Shown here one piece after another: positions 22,514 to 33,997 of a DNA stretch of 64,000 nucleotides. The position numbers were made by a program, and so were the translations under genes. Origin of the DNA: Pelobates cultripes. Its lineage: Eukaryota > Chordata > Amphibia > Anura > Pelobatidae. Each line of letters starts with the position of its first letter. Positions within the stretch are counted from its first letter, which is position 1. The notes beneath the pieces were generated by a model. That model made no database searches. It was not told where the DNA came from and saw nothing but the letters and a program-made list of their open reading frames with translations. Location: assembly GCA_933207985.1 (NCBI GenBank), contig OW240921.1, forward strand, positions 93,275,083-93,339,082, written 5' to 3'.

Positions 22514-23408
22514 TAGGGTTGCCACCTGGCCAGTATTTTACATGGACAGACTGTATTTAATGCTGTCTGGCCGGTAATGAAAGACATGCCAGTAGTGCAA
22601 AAGCCGATCATTTTCTTTGACTGGAGTTCGGGAGAGTGGCTACAGAAATGGAGCCAGAATCCCCATCTCTATTATAGAAGGCCTTTTACACTTAATGACA
22701 CCCCACACACTCAGACACAGAATACTCACAATGACACACATTCACTCCCAATATATACACACTCAGACAGTACACACAATAACATATTGGAATACATAGT
22801 ATAGCACACGGACACAATATTACACACACTTAGACACAGTAAACACACACTGATGTAATGCTATACACATACATTCACAGTATATAAGCATTGACACACA
22901 CTCAGACGTAGTATGTATACACATCTATACACATACAAAGTATACACATAATGATACACTGCTATACACACACCCAGACACAGTATATACATACTCAAAC
23001 AGAACACACAATAACACACTGTTTTACATAGCATGACACAAGGACACAATATTGCACAAACATAAACCATATTACACACTATAGCACTGCCACAAACACA
23101 GTATACAGTCTTGCACACACTTATACAAATACTGCTACTACACAAACACACTCAGAAATCATATATATACACACACAATACACATCCACAGTGCTACGCA
23201 GACAGACAAAGTACACAATGAAAGGATTTCTTTAATTATTTTTTTAAGTGATTTAAGGAATTTCCCCCTTCCAAATATTTTTTTTTTTTTTTTTTTCCAT
23301 TTCACAACCTGTAAAGCCACTAACATTCGGTGATTGTACGCATATATAATTAATTATGCAAATAAGCACGGAAGGTATTTTTTTCCTCCAAGAAAGGTGG
23401 CAACCCTA
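22514..23408. mobile_element. TIR element with CA-rich core
   Basis: It starts TAGGGTTGCCACCT and ends with the exact reverse complement AGGTGGCAACCCTA, 14-bp perfect terminal inverted repeats 895 bp apart. Near the left end are 'ctggccagtattttacatgg' and 'ctgtctggccggta', an inner inverted pair. The middle (about 22700-23215) is a diffuse CA-rich array with recurring 'cagacacagta' and 'tatacacac' words. No transposase frame is present. The superfamily is undecided: no clear 8-bp duplication flanks it, while TA at each outer edge could be target or element. Confidence 0.75.
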
Positions 23409-24373
23409 CCGTAATCCCACAATGGCAATTATTTTCTCTGAACACCAAATGTTTATGTCAGAAATGCAAAGATGGTATTATTATTTCCTTAATACAGGTT
23501 TCAGCATTCCGTATCTTTATATGTCATGACTTCAGGTTAGGGCTTGCCCCATCTCTCATTAGTGATATGCCATGAGAGGGCTCCGGGGAGAATAATTATT
23601 TTCTCTTTAACCCCTAGTTCCTCTACCAGCATATCACTAACGGAAAAGGGAATGAATGGAAAGTCTGCAAACAGACACTCCTGCTTGGGAGGGTAACTCC
23701 CACTAATATCGGACAGGCTGGTACATGTGCTGCCCTGGCACTAAAGGCGCTGCACAGCATCGTGGCAGTCACACAGTTCATTACTATTTTTAATGAGTGC
23801 TGTGACAGTCTATGAAATGTATGGATTCAATATGTGGATTTGGTCACGTCATATGACCATAATGTGGAATAACTACCAGTGTTTAATTAAAGGGTACCCC
23901 AGTACAGTATTAACAGGTTCTACAATAACCCAATATAAGGGAAACGGTAATAAAAATGGCTCTTGAAGCATGCCATACGGGTGTGAAGTGTTTTATGTAC
24001 ACTTACAAACCATGACTAAGCTCCATAGATTAAACAAGCCGGCATTCTACACACTGGTCCCCCGGGAGTCCTGCGACACTATAGAGTGTAATAAAATATC
24101 ATTAAGTAAATGTTAAGGACTACGGTCATTTATAAGTAAGCAAGTTAAGCACATGTGTCAAAACACGTTATGGCCCACAGATACTGGTGTACTTGTGGTG
24201 AGCGGAGCAAACTACACCAACATAATTTCTGTTTGAAATGTGAGTTTTGATGTAACCGTAAAAGATTGAAAACCTGTATTCTGAGTGCGCAGACTTCTTT
24301 TTAAGGTTTTTTCAGGTCACATTTAACAAGTTTGACCTTGAGGTGGTTAGTTGTATTATTGCGTGCTCCTTAC
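23409..24373. other. intron sequence, no recognised element
   Basis: TTAGTGATATGC (about 23560) and its complement GCATATCACTAA (about 23630) form a 12-bp inverted pair. Otherwise I see nothing. Confidence 0.5.
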
Positions 24374-24431
24374 CTTGTCAAGTTTGGCTTCAATTTCCAC
24401 AACATCTGTTTCCACGTCATCTATAGTTGCC
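24374..24431 (-). CDS. acap3: ACAP3-like exon (ATIDDVETDVVEIEAKLDK)
   Basis: This is a 58-bp internal exon on the minus strand, with an acceptor ending CCTTTCACAG at 24432 and donor GTAAGG at 24368-24373. One leading G completes a codon from the previous exon (probably Arg), followed by 19 codons, ATIDDVETDVVEIEAKLDK, ending in phase 0. This matches the N-terminal BAR helix of ACAP3, where the segment follows a short first exon ending in RF(R), and precedes LVKLCSGM. ACAP2 has 'AALEEVEGDVAELELKLDK' here, so the assignment to ACAP3 is good by eye. I could not find the first coding exon on the minus strand between here and 64000; it is either outside the window or too diverged to spot. Confidence 0.9.
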
Positions 24432-24684
24432 CTGTGAAAGGAAAGAACTGGTTAATATCCAAAAAGAGGAATATGGACGTTTCAAGCAACGCAACAAGGG
24501 AAGACTTTCATTTCAAATTACTCTAAACAGCAGTATAACATATAAAAATAATCTGAAAATGGGGACGCTAATTAAAGGAAAACTTTCACAATTCTTAATT
24601 ATTTAAATCAAAGATTACATGTAAATCCTCTTTTTTTCCCAGTGCATATTGTGTTTTACCCTTGCTGTATGTTATTAATCATAA
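24432..24684. other. intron sequence upstream of the second coding exon
   Basis: Contains the polypyrimidine tract and acceptor of the 24374-24431 exon on the minus strand. Nothing else seen. Confidence 0.6.
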
Positions 24685-25012
24685 TTAAAAGGGACTACAT
24701 AGTCACCAGAACAACTACAGCTCTATGAGGAGGTGCTGATTGGCAAAAACGGCATTTAGCCATGCCCCATGTCGATTTTAGCCAATCCAATGGAAAGCAT
24801 TGGATTGGCTAAAAATCAGCAATTTTGATGATGTCACATGTCACAAGTCAGAGTGCAGAATGCACCTAAAAAGGTTTCAGGTCTTCTAATTGTGCATGGT
24901 ATTGGCAGATAAGTGTTGCTTCCGAACAAAGAATGCTGAAGATGGCTACCCTAACATAGTAACAGTAAGCTAAGAGGTGCACTAAAAACTGTTATTTTGT
25001 ATAGTTCCACTA
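24685..25012. mobile_element. T2-type MITE, shortened, reverse orientation
   Basis: It begins TTAAAAGGGACTACATAGTC, followed by the ACCAGAACAACTACAGCT motif that forms the right-end hairpin in the copies at 26647 and 29566. Interior 'catagccaatccaatg'-like blocks are shared. The right end 'tatagttccacta' is degraded. Confidence 0.6.
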
Positions 25013-26646
25013 CAAAATAATACAAGTTATATATATTATACATAAAAAAAATGACAGTTTTGATTGACAAATATACACATTATACACATATATGTCTTTA
25101 GCTACAATGCACATTAATATTTACTTTTTAAAAAGTCCATCCAAGAGTATAAAATTAAAAAAAATCAACAATATGAATATAATAAAGAAAATCATGTTTA
25201 TCCGCTGTCAATCCCATCAGCCAAGTTATATTCACTTAAATGACTGCAGTTCTCATTAAATCAGTGATATTGGCCAGTGAGATTGGCCAACGTTGCAAGC
25301 TCTTCTTCCCGAGTTAAATAAAGAAATGTTCTCCAGTATAAAGATACCAAAAAAACTGTATGTTTACACAGTAGTAAGTCTAAATGAAAGGTGTCCAATA
25401 TTTTTACATTCTTCCCCCAGCAGGAAATAAACACAAAATGACACGGAGAAATATCACTCAGAAAACAATTTCATTGTTGTCTTGATCAAACCACAGTTTA
25501 GGACAGAAAGGTAGGGTGTCATGTTAAAGCTTAATATTTTCTTGATGAGCACATGGTCTGTATCAATATAGGGACAGATCCTTTTTCCCCCTGGGGATGG
25601 AGTGGGATGAGAGGGAAGACTGTAAAAAAGAAAGGAGCGTGAGAAAAGAGAACGACAAAGGGGGAAATAGAAAAGAGACAACAGTGAAATAGAAAGACAG
25701 TAGGGCAAATAAAAACAGACACTGTGGGGAGTGAAAAAGACAAGGGGGAGGAAAAGAGACAAGGGGGAGGAAAAGAGAAAGACAGGTGGAAGAGAAAGAG
25801 ACAAGGTGAGAGGAAAAGAAGAAGAATCAAGTGGGGGTAAAACAGACAAGGAGAGAGAAAAGGAGAAATATAAATGGGGAGAGAAAAGAGAAAGATTAGA
25901 AGGGGAGATGAGGGAAAGAGAGTGACAAGGGAGGTAAAGGGAAAGAAAAAAAAAAGACAAGGAGAAAAAGAGACAAGAAAGGAAAGAGAATGAGAGAAAT
26001 AAGGGCGAAAGGTGCACATTTATTTTAACAAGCTCTTATGTCTAAAAAATCTTTTTCTTTTCAAACTAACAATATTATATTTAATCCTTCAAATACAGAG
26101 GAATGGGATGTATTGGGTACGGTTAGATTAATTTATAAAGAATGCATAAATAAATTATTCACATGATCTCTAGAAAAAATAAAATAAAGGGGGGTGGGGG
26201 GGTGAAGAACACCAGTCAGGAGGATTCCTCGTTAGAAGACACCCTCCAGAATTAGAGCCTTTGTATGTCTGGTTTCAGATGGCACTTGTTATGATTACAA
26301 ACCAGTCTGGAACATACAATAAGAATTACCAGTCTTCTGGGTAAACTACAGTAAAGGTTTTGGCGAAAATCCTGCCATATGCACAGATTGCGTAATCAAA
26401 TATTAATTAGGGATGTCAGCATTCTGATTAATCCACCTTTGTGCAAACACAACGTTGGGTATAAAACCTGCCCTAGACTGTAATCTGTGTACTAGAGATT
26501 TGGAATTACATGTATTCAGACAAGGCGCTCACGAGCCCCTCTAAAGGCAGTACAAAAAACAATCTTTAATAAAGGTATACCAGGGCAAGGTGCCAAGTAA
26601 CCAAAGCTTTAACCAGGTATCCTTAAATAACGGCTTGGTTTTCAAA
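25013..26646. repeat. AT-rich DNA with a GA-rich purine array
   Basis: About 25600-26000 is purine-rich with recurring 'GACAAGGGGGAGGAAAAGA'-like units, a degenerate minisatellite. Minus-strand Ser/Phe/Leu-rich frames here are artefacts of it. The flanks are AT-rich without recognised features; a G-run lies at about 26190-26203. Confidence 0.7.
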
Positions 26647-27172
26647 TTAAAGGAAAACTATAGGGTTAGGAACACAAACATGTATTCCTGACCCTATAGT
26701 GCTAAACCCACCATGTAAGTGGTCCCACCCCTTAGCCCTCCTATAAAAGTTTAAAACTCACCTTATTTCCAGCACCGCGTGGGTACACTGTGATGGCTCC
26801 GCCCCCTTTGTGACATAATCAAAATGGCTGATTTTTAACCAATCCATAGGAAACGCATTGGAATCGCTAAAATCATCATGGGGCGGGGCCAAATATTGTT
26901 TTGGCCAATCAGGACCTCCTCATAGAGATGCATTCAGAGAATGAGGACGCTGAACGGCAGGACTGCTTACTATGCAGCCCTGAACCAGGAAGCCCCTCCA
27001 GTGGCCATCTAAGGAGTGGCCACTTGGAGGTGTCCATAGGGGGCAATGTAAACACTGCCTTTTCTCTGAAAAGGCAGCGTTTACATGAAAAAAAAGCCTG
27101 AAGGGAACATTATACTCACCAGAACAACTACATTAAGCTGTAGTTGTTCTGGTGACTATAGTGTCCCTTTAA
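26647..27172. mobile_element. T2-type MITE, CCAGAACAACTACA subtype
   Basis: TTAA at both ends: left TTAAAGGAAAACTATAGGG, right ACTATAGTGTCCCTTTAA. The left hairpin is GGGTTAGGAA...TTCCTGACCC, and the right hairpin is CCAGAACAACTACA...TGTAGTTGTTCTGG. The interior carries 'ggccaatcaggacctcctcatagagatg' and 'gtaaacactgcctttt' with its complement. No coding capacity. Confidence 0.88.
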
Positions 27173-29565
27173 GCTAATGTTATCCACTATCTGCCTCTTT
27201 TGTCCTGAACCTTTCATCACAAAGGATGGGGGGTGAGATGTTACAGACAAACAGCTAAAACCCTGTGAGTTGCTTATGTCTGGTGTAAACCATATGGGAC
27301 AATAAAAAGCTTCCAAACAAACTTTTGCTGATGTTAATTCTAGAAGGTCTCTGCAGCTCAGCAATTCGTGGCATTGCATTATATCCAAAACCACTGCCCT
27401 AACCTGCTGATCTCCACAAAGGGAGCAGTCCCTGTTTTTGTTGTGATTAACAAAATCTCAATCAGCAAATGGAACGTAGAGATTTTAGCCTTACTGCTAC
27501 AACACAGGAGGAAAAGACCCCTTCTGCATGGACTGGCATATTATCAAATCCAAGATCCACATGCACTTAAATTTAATTATTTACAGGAACAAGTCTCAGT
27601 GTTACTGTGCTACATTATCATCTGTAGAGATAATAAAGCCAATACAGTCACACTGTATACAGAGACTGGGTATATTAACATAAGCAACAAATTAAGGGAA
27701 CGTTGAAGAAAGTAAATCACAATTGCAAATGTATCCACAAAATTGAGTTCTATTAGACGGACCACCAGTTAGAAGCATCTTGCCAATAAAAGACATTTTA
27801 CAATCAGCACTTACTGATCGGTTTGTTTTGAAAGCAAAATGATCTAAGTTACAGAATTCCAAAGTTGGGGCTAAAACTGTAGGCGCAATAGTTACAAGTA
27901 ACCCTATAATTTAATTTGTCAAAGGGAAATATCTAAAAAAAATGATGACACACAAAGATATTGCGTTGACAAAGAAAAACAGTCAGGGTTCACCAACACT
28001 TCACCAGAGGATTGCTAAAACCTACAAATGTACAACCACAAAACGAATATAGAATTAGGTCAGCAACTCTGGGACCCAGGCTCAACAATGTACATCGTGA
28101 GCCACACAAAAATGGAATTTGTCGCAGGGTTTTCAATCACAAAATGATTGTATCCTTGGCCAGTGCACACATATACCAAACCAAGTGGAAGCAGCTCACT
28201 AACTGGATACATGGGTAAATAATTAGCGAGGTCTGATGAGGTATCGGTCACCCCGTTTTCTACACACGAATGGGTTTCTGGTTGCAGAAATTCAAAAGGT
28301 ATGGCTTCGATCTATAATGCCTGTTGCTAAATGTGTTAACCATGAAAGAGGATCAGTAAAGGATATGGGTAATCAACATGTAGGTGACATTAAGTTTGAA
28401 GATTGCCACATAACCTTAAAATGACCTTGAATTGGAGGCCAACTCTTTGTGCTGAGCTGATGATTAGTAGCTGTGGGTGATATTGCGTAAGATATAAGAT
28501 AATACAGCAGCAATTTAAACCTGGCTCACATCATTTATACACCTTGAGAAAGGCATATGGTTTATTGGGGCCTGCGTATTAAAAACACCGTTATGAATTT
28601 CTAGGTCGTAGAATTAAGAATCCAACCTTGCCCAATCTATTTTTTGACCACAACCTTTTCTTTCCCACAGTACACAGGAGGGTCGTAGTTAGACAACCCT
28701 GCAATAAATAAACACAATGATGTTTTTGTAGATGTGATATAAGTTTGCCTTCCTGGTTCCATTCTACACCCATCAGAGCTCTTTTACAAAGATTTGTCAG
28801 CAGAGTGGTCTACAACTGGTTAAATTGTTACTTAGTATAGAAACCACAGAGCACTGGCTAGTGTAAATATTCTGAATATTACCCACAGTATATAAACAAA
28901 CATTCATACGCACACACAGCCACATAGATTTATATAGGCAATGTACACAGATGCGAGCAGAAGCGTAAAAAAAACAATGTAAACACAAACATAGTAGTGA
29001 TCATTCAAGAGGATGAAGAACTTGCTGACATACAGATTGCGATTTTCCTGTTTCCTCAACAAATGTTTGAAATAACAAAATTGCCTTATCACTCCTTTTC
29101 CCATTCCGGCGATAGTAACAATTAAGACAGAAGACCGTTACTTTCCATGCTATGTTCAAGGAAGTGACAGGAGGATTTAAAATAGATTATGCAGATTTTA
29201 CATTTTACTTTAACCAACTCTAAATCATAACTTCAAGAATTAAGGGAAAAAAATCACTGTAATCAGTATATTTTACTGTACAAAAAAATACGAACAAGAG
29301 AGATGATGCAGTTAACTCATGTAGTTCAGAAAGTGATGTATGAGCTTCAGGGCCAAAGCTATTCCTTTTCTATTCCATTTAATAAATGACTGTAACCCAC
29401 TGTAGTCACGTCAAATAACATTGTATAGATTACCAAAAACAGACAAACTCTTGACCCATATAATGTGGGCAATGTTTAAGAATGTTGCTATGATGAAAAC
29501 AATCTGTCATCTGATTCAAGACTAAAATGTATACAAAACAATTTATCTACTGGACTTAATTGATA
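27173..29565. other. no recognised element
   Basis: About 2.4 kb of AT-rich DNA with only short open frames. No splice-bounded coding segment, TIR pair or tandem repeat was recognised. Confidence 0.5.
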
Positions 29566-30115
29566 TTAAAGGAACACTATAGGGTCAGGAACAAAAGCAT
29601 GTATTCCTGACCCAATAGTGCAAAACCCACCATTTAGGTGGCTTGTCGCCTCCCTTCCCCTTAAATGCATGAAAAACTCACCTGATTTCCAGCGCCGCGC
29701 GGGTCTGTCGGCGCTGGCCCCACCCCCTGGATGACATCAGAATTTTTACCCAATCCAATGCTTTCCCATGGCTAAAATCGACAAGGGGTGGGGCCAAACG
29801 TCGTTTTGGCCAAACAGGACCTCCTCATAGAGATGCATTGAATAAATGCATCTCTATGAGGAAAAGTCAGTGTCCCCATGCAAAGCGTGGAGAAGCTGAA
29901 TGGCAGTGCTGCCTACTGTTCAGCACTGACCCTGGAAGCACCCCCAGTGGCCACCTAAGGAGTGGCCACTTTGAGGTGTCCCTAGGGGCAATGTAAACAC
30001 TGCGTTTTCTGTGAAAAGGCAGAGTTTACATGAAAATGCCTGAAGGAAGCTATAATACTCGCCAGAACAACTACATTAAGCTGTAGTTGTTCTGGTGACT
30101 ATAGTGTCCCTTTAA
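29566..30115. mobile_element. T2-type MITE, CCAGAACAACTACA subtype
   Basis: Left TTAAAGGAACACTATAGGG, right ACTATAGTGTCCCTTTAA, with a 17-bp near-perfect TIR. The left hairpin is GGGTCAGGAA...TTCCTGACCC, the right hairpin as in the 26647 copy. It is nearly the same length as that copy and shares most interior blocks. Confidence 0.9.
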
Positions 30116-30910
30116 CATTCTCAATAATGCACTATAGCACTAGCCACTAGAGGGCTCATGATGCTTTTTTCCTTTTGTTTTGCTTTTTACTGGCACATTT
30201 TGTCAGCTGCTTTTGTTTCTTAGTAAGTGGGAGAGTTGAATACACACAAGCAAGGAATCATCAGATTCTGTTTTCATAACAAGCATCAGTTAAAATCTTA
30301 AAACATAAACAAGCGTGGGCAGAGGATGGGGGGGTAAGCATGGAAAGATCACCAAACCACACACACAGTTTGATCTTTATAAGAACTTATTCATAGAAAA
30401 GGGTTTCACTGAGAAATTATTCTTCAATGATAGAAATATTAGGGTTTAATGCTATCGGACATATTATACAGATGACAAGCTTTTACACAAATTAACTGGA
30501 AGTGGTTTTTTGTTGTTTTTTTTTTTTAGTTCCTAAAGTCTGCAGAGACTCAGCAGAAGACAATGTTTTCTGTCGCCCCTGTCTACTGTATCTATCTAGA
30601 ATATTGAATGATGGGCCCATAAAGATGCCATTTTGCCAGGTTTAAAACCGAGCTCCAAAAACAAATATAACCAAATTATAATGTAAAAACAAGAAATAAT
30701 ACTAGAGGTATTTTGATACAATGGTCTGTTTTATCTCTGATAATTATATAGGCTATGGCATGTATTCTTCCCATTGCACCTTATGTCAAACATTATCAAC
30801 AGAAGTTCTATTCCAAAACACACTATGAAGCTAGAACTATTGAATGCAGTAAAATGACCTGATAAAATGATAACCCATTTTACAGGTAATTCATCACAGG
30901 GTATACGAAA
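30116..30910. other. no recognised element
   Basis: AT-rich DNA with a T-run at about 30517-30528. Nothing else seen. Confidence 0.5.
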
Positions 30911-30988
30911 TTAACCTCTTAAGGACAACTTCTGGAATAAAAGGTAATCATGACGGAATATTTCCATCATGTGTCCTTAAGGGGTTAA
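30911..30988. mobile_element. 78-bp TTAACCCC palindromic MITE
   Basis: Ends TTAACCTCTTAAGGAC and TGTCCTTAAGGGGTTAA. It is the reverse complement of the 3951-4020 copy, sharing 'cttctggaataaaaggtaatcatgac'-like interior. Confidence 0.78.
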
Positions 30989-31901
30989 TTTCACACCTCT
31001 AGTACACAACACAGGAGGTCTAACAGAAACAACAATAGACATGTAGCCATTATAACTTGGAGGATCCCAAAACCAACATGAGCTTAGTATAGATTGAAAA
31101 GGTTACACACTCTCCCCCAGCCCGGGGTCACGATTACAGATTACACACACAAAGTTCATGATTCAATGTAGTATTTGTATTGTAATATATACTTTGTCAA
31201 TCACATTTATACTACACTTCGTACTGCTGCACTATGCCGTTGGGTCAATTTAATTTTAACTTCTGGCTCTTTGGCTGATATTTTAAAACACTATATATAT
31301 GTGTGTGTCTTTTCTATTTATTTTTCTTTTTTTTCCATCTTTATTTTATTTTCATTTTTAGGTTCACATTTCACAGTGAAAAGAGGAAACAAAAGCGTAG
31401 TTAGTACAGGCTATGATATGTAGCCACATTTGGGGTCATAATTATTTTCCTGTACAGCATAGTTGACGTCTTAAATCATTTGCTTTGCATATTCATGTCA
31501 AACCAAGGCATTAAAGTAGCATTGTATGATTGTTATAATTTCCCATGTTCAACTTGTGTGGTCTAACTGAGCTGACCGTAGGCTGACTGACTAGATAATC
31601 AGTGTGAAGACATATAAAAGGAAGGGTGAAATATGGATGAGATAGATAGATATTAGGAGGAGATCTAGTGTGAAGAAGATGGCAGTGATGGGGGAGGTGG
31701 GACTGGGAAATCAAAAACTGGTTAGAGGGGGCCACCTGGGAATCCCTCCTGAATCCCCCAGAGTCCGAGGGTGGTCTTGCATTGAGGTAGTGAGAGAAGA
31801 GACTGATCTCTCATGTCGAGACATATAGGACAGCTATGCTCTCCATATTACTTAGTATTTTTCACATTGGGATGACCTTATAGTCTGGACAAGGGTTTTG
31901 A

Positions 31902-31936
<35 letters not shown>

Positions 31937-32590
31937 TTGTATCTTTATAATCAACTATACTACATCTATCATTAGAGTTCCAGTACATGCTCAAATCACT
32001 GGATTTCCAGTGATCCGAGCTTTCTTTTCGGTTACTTAGTATTTTTCTGCCCTGATCAGTAAACTTGCTGTTCATCCATTATCCTAATTCCCTCCACCCT
32101 GTCGAACCAATTAGTGAATGAGGGGGCTGAGGGCCAGAAAGCAGGGATCAGTGTTCTCGCTGGCAGCCACAAGTGCTTGGAGAACGTCTTTTTTAGATTT
32201 AGAAATGGGAAGCTTAGTGTAGGACAATAACATATCCGCAGGGTGGAAACCTAGTTCTTCATCCTCAACCTGAGTCACAACATTATATGCCTGCCCCCAA
32301 AATAGTTCTATAAAGCAGACAATACCAAAAACGACCGCCCCCGGTACCTCCAGCACAAAGAAGACATCCATGGGAACCTTTTGGGGTGTGTTATACCATT
32401 TAGTTAAATCTTATAATGGGTGTCTTGGTATTTTTTGCATATAGAGCCTTGGTGAGTCAATAATAGGAGTTTGGAACTTTGCTGTCCACTTATGTCATAT
32501 TCAAGGCCTCTTCCCAATAAGACTGAAACTTGGGTGAAGCTATGTCTATATTGTGCAGTAATAATTGATAAAGTGTGGAGATGTCCTTAG
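30989..32590. repeat. AT-rich DNA with a (TA)n microsatellite
   Basis: (TA)n lies at about 31904-31933. Frames such as 31175-31423 show no recognisable domain. No exon identified. Confidence 0.6.
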
Positions 32591-33151
32591 TTAAAGGAGC
32601 ACTATAAGGTCAGGAACACAAGCATGTATTCCTGACCCTATAGGGTTAAAAACACAATCTAGCCCCCCTGGTCCCCTCATGCCTCCCTAAATCTTGTAAC
32701 ATCTTACTTGTATTCAAGCCTGAAGCTGCTGGCTTTGTCCCGGTTTCATCAGCAGAAGTGGTAGCCTGATCCAATCACAATGCTTCCCCATAGGATTGGC
32801 TGAGACTGACAAAGAGGCAGATCAGGGGCAGAGCCAGCACAATTCAAACACAGCCCTGGCCAATCAGCATCTCCTCATAGAGTTGAATTGAATCAATGAA
32901 TCTCTATGAGGAAAGTTCAGTGTCTGCATGCAGAGGGAGGAGATACTGGATGTTTTGATGCATTTTAGGTAGCCATGACCCAGGAAGGTTAACTGAGTGA
33001 CCAGTGAAGTTATCACTAGGCTGTAATGTAAACACTGCATTTTCTCTGAAACAAGCAGTGTTTACGGCAAAAAGCCTGAAGGTAATAATTCTACTCACCA
33101 GAACAAATTCAATAAGCTGTAGTTGTTCTGGTGACAATAGTGTCCCCTTAA
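32591..33151. mobile_element. T2-type MITE, CCAGAACAACTACA subtype
   Basis: Left TTAAAGGAGCACTATAAGG, right ACAATAGTGTCCCCTTAA. The interior 'ccaatcacaatgcttcccca' and 'aggcagatcaggggcagagcc' are shared with the copy at 53970, defining a subgroup. The left hairpin is GGTCAGGAA...TTCCTGACC. Confidence 0.85.
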
Positions 33152-33448
33152 AGACTCTGCTCGGGAGCAAAACTCATCAAATTAGGTCATGGTCCTATGT
33201 ATTAAGTGCCTTGGGTTTTACAATGTCTTTCCTATTTAATTTGTCCGTTGTACATAACTGCTTGATTTTAAGTTTATTTTTTATTTTTTTAAATGCCACA
33301 CTGGGCAAAACAGACATGGAAGCAGGATTGCTCCATACATTGTTTGCTCACTGCCCCTCAACCTCTTGATATCACAAAAACTCAAGAAACTGCACACACA
33401 TGTTATATACGTCCACGTATATATATGTGTGTGTGTGTTCCAAAAAGA

Positions 33449-33997
33449 TTAAAGGGATACAATAAGCACCAAAACAATTTTAGTTTAATGAATGAAGACA
33501 TTTCGGTGTACAGACCATGCCCCTGCAGGCAATTCTCTGCCAATTAGGAGTTAAATCACTTTGTTTATGTAGCCCTAGTCACACCTCCCTGCATGTGACT
33601 TGCACAGCCTTCCTAAACACTTCCTGAAAAGGAATATATTTTAGGTTCCTTTATACCACAGTCTGTTTAATCTACAATTTCTTGTCTCCTGCTCTGTTAA
33701 TAGCTTTCTAGACACTGCTGGAGCCTCTTGTGTTTAACTATACTTTACGTTACAGATCAGGAGATTAAAAAACTTCTAAAGCAAGTTAATATCAGATTGA
33801 AAATTAAATCTTTTTTTCAATGCAGGTTGTGGGAGTCACATGCAGGGAAGGTGTGGCTAGGACTGAATAAACAGAAACAAAAATGATTTAATGCCTAAAT
33901 GGCAGAGAATTGAACAATGACTCTGCAGGGGCATGATATATAAACCAAAACTGCTTAATTAAGCTAAGGTTGTTTAATGCATATAGTATTCTTTTAC
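33449..33997. mobile_element. large foldback T2-like MITE
   Basis: Left TTAAAGGGATACAATAAGC is matched by the degraded right end TATAGTATTCTTTTA. Long imperfect arms pair across the element: 'gccctagtcacacctccctgcatgtgact' on the left with 'agtcacatgcagggaaggtgtggctagg' on the right, and 'gcccctgcagg' with 'ctgcaggggc'. No coding capacity. Confidence 0.7.

Noticed and set aside
22690..23215. CRISPR-like spaced repeats
   Set aside because: CA-rich words are irregularly spaced and variable, with no constant repeat and spacer lengths, and the DNA is vertebrate.
23560..23640. 12-bp inverted pair TTAGTGATATGC/GCATATCACTAA as a MITE
   Set aside because: Short arms, no target duplication, and no second copy in the window.
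25454..26019. 187-codon Ser/Phe/Leu-rich minus-strand frames
   Set aside because: Translation of a purine-rich degenerate array with no domain.
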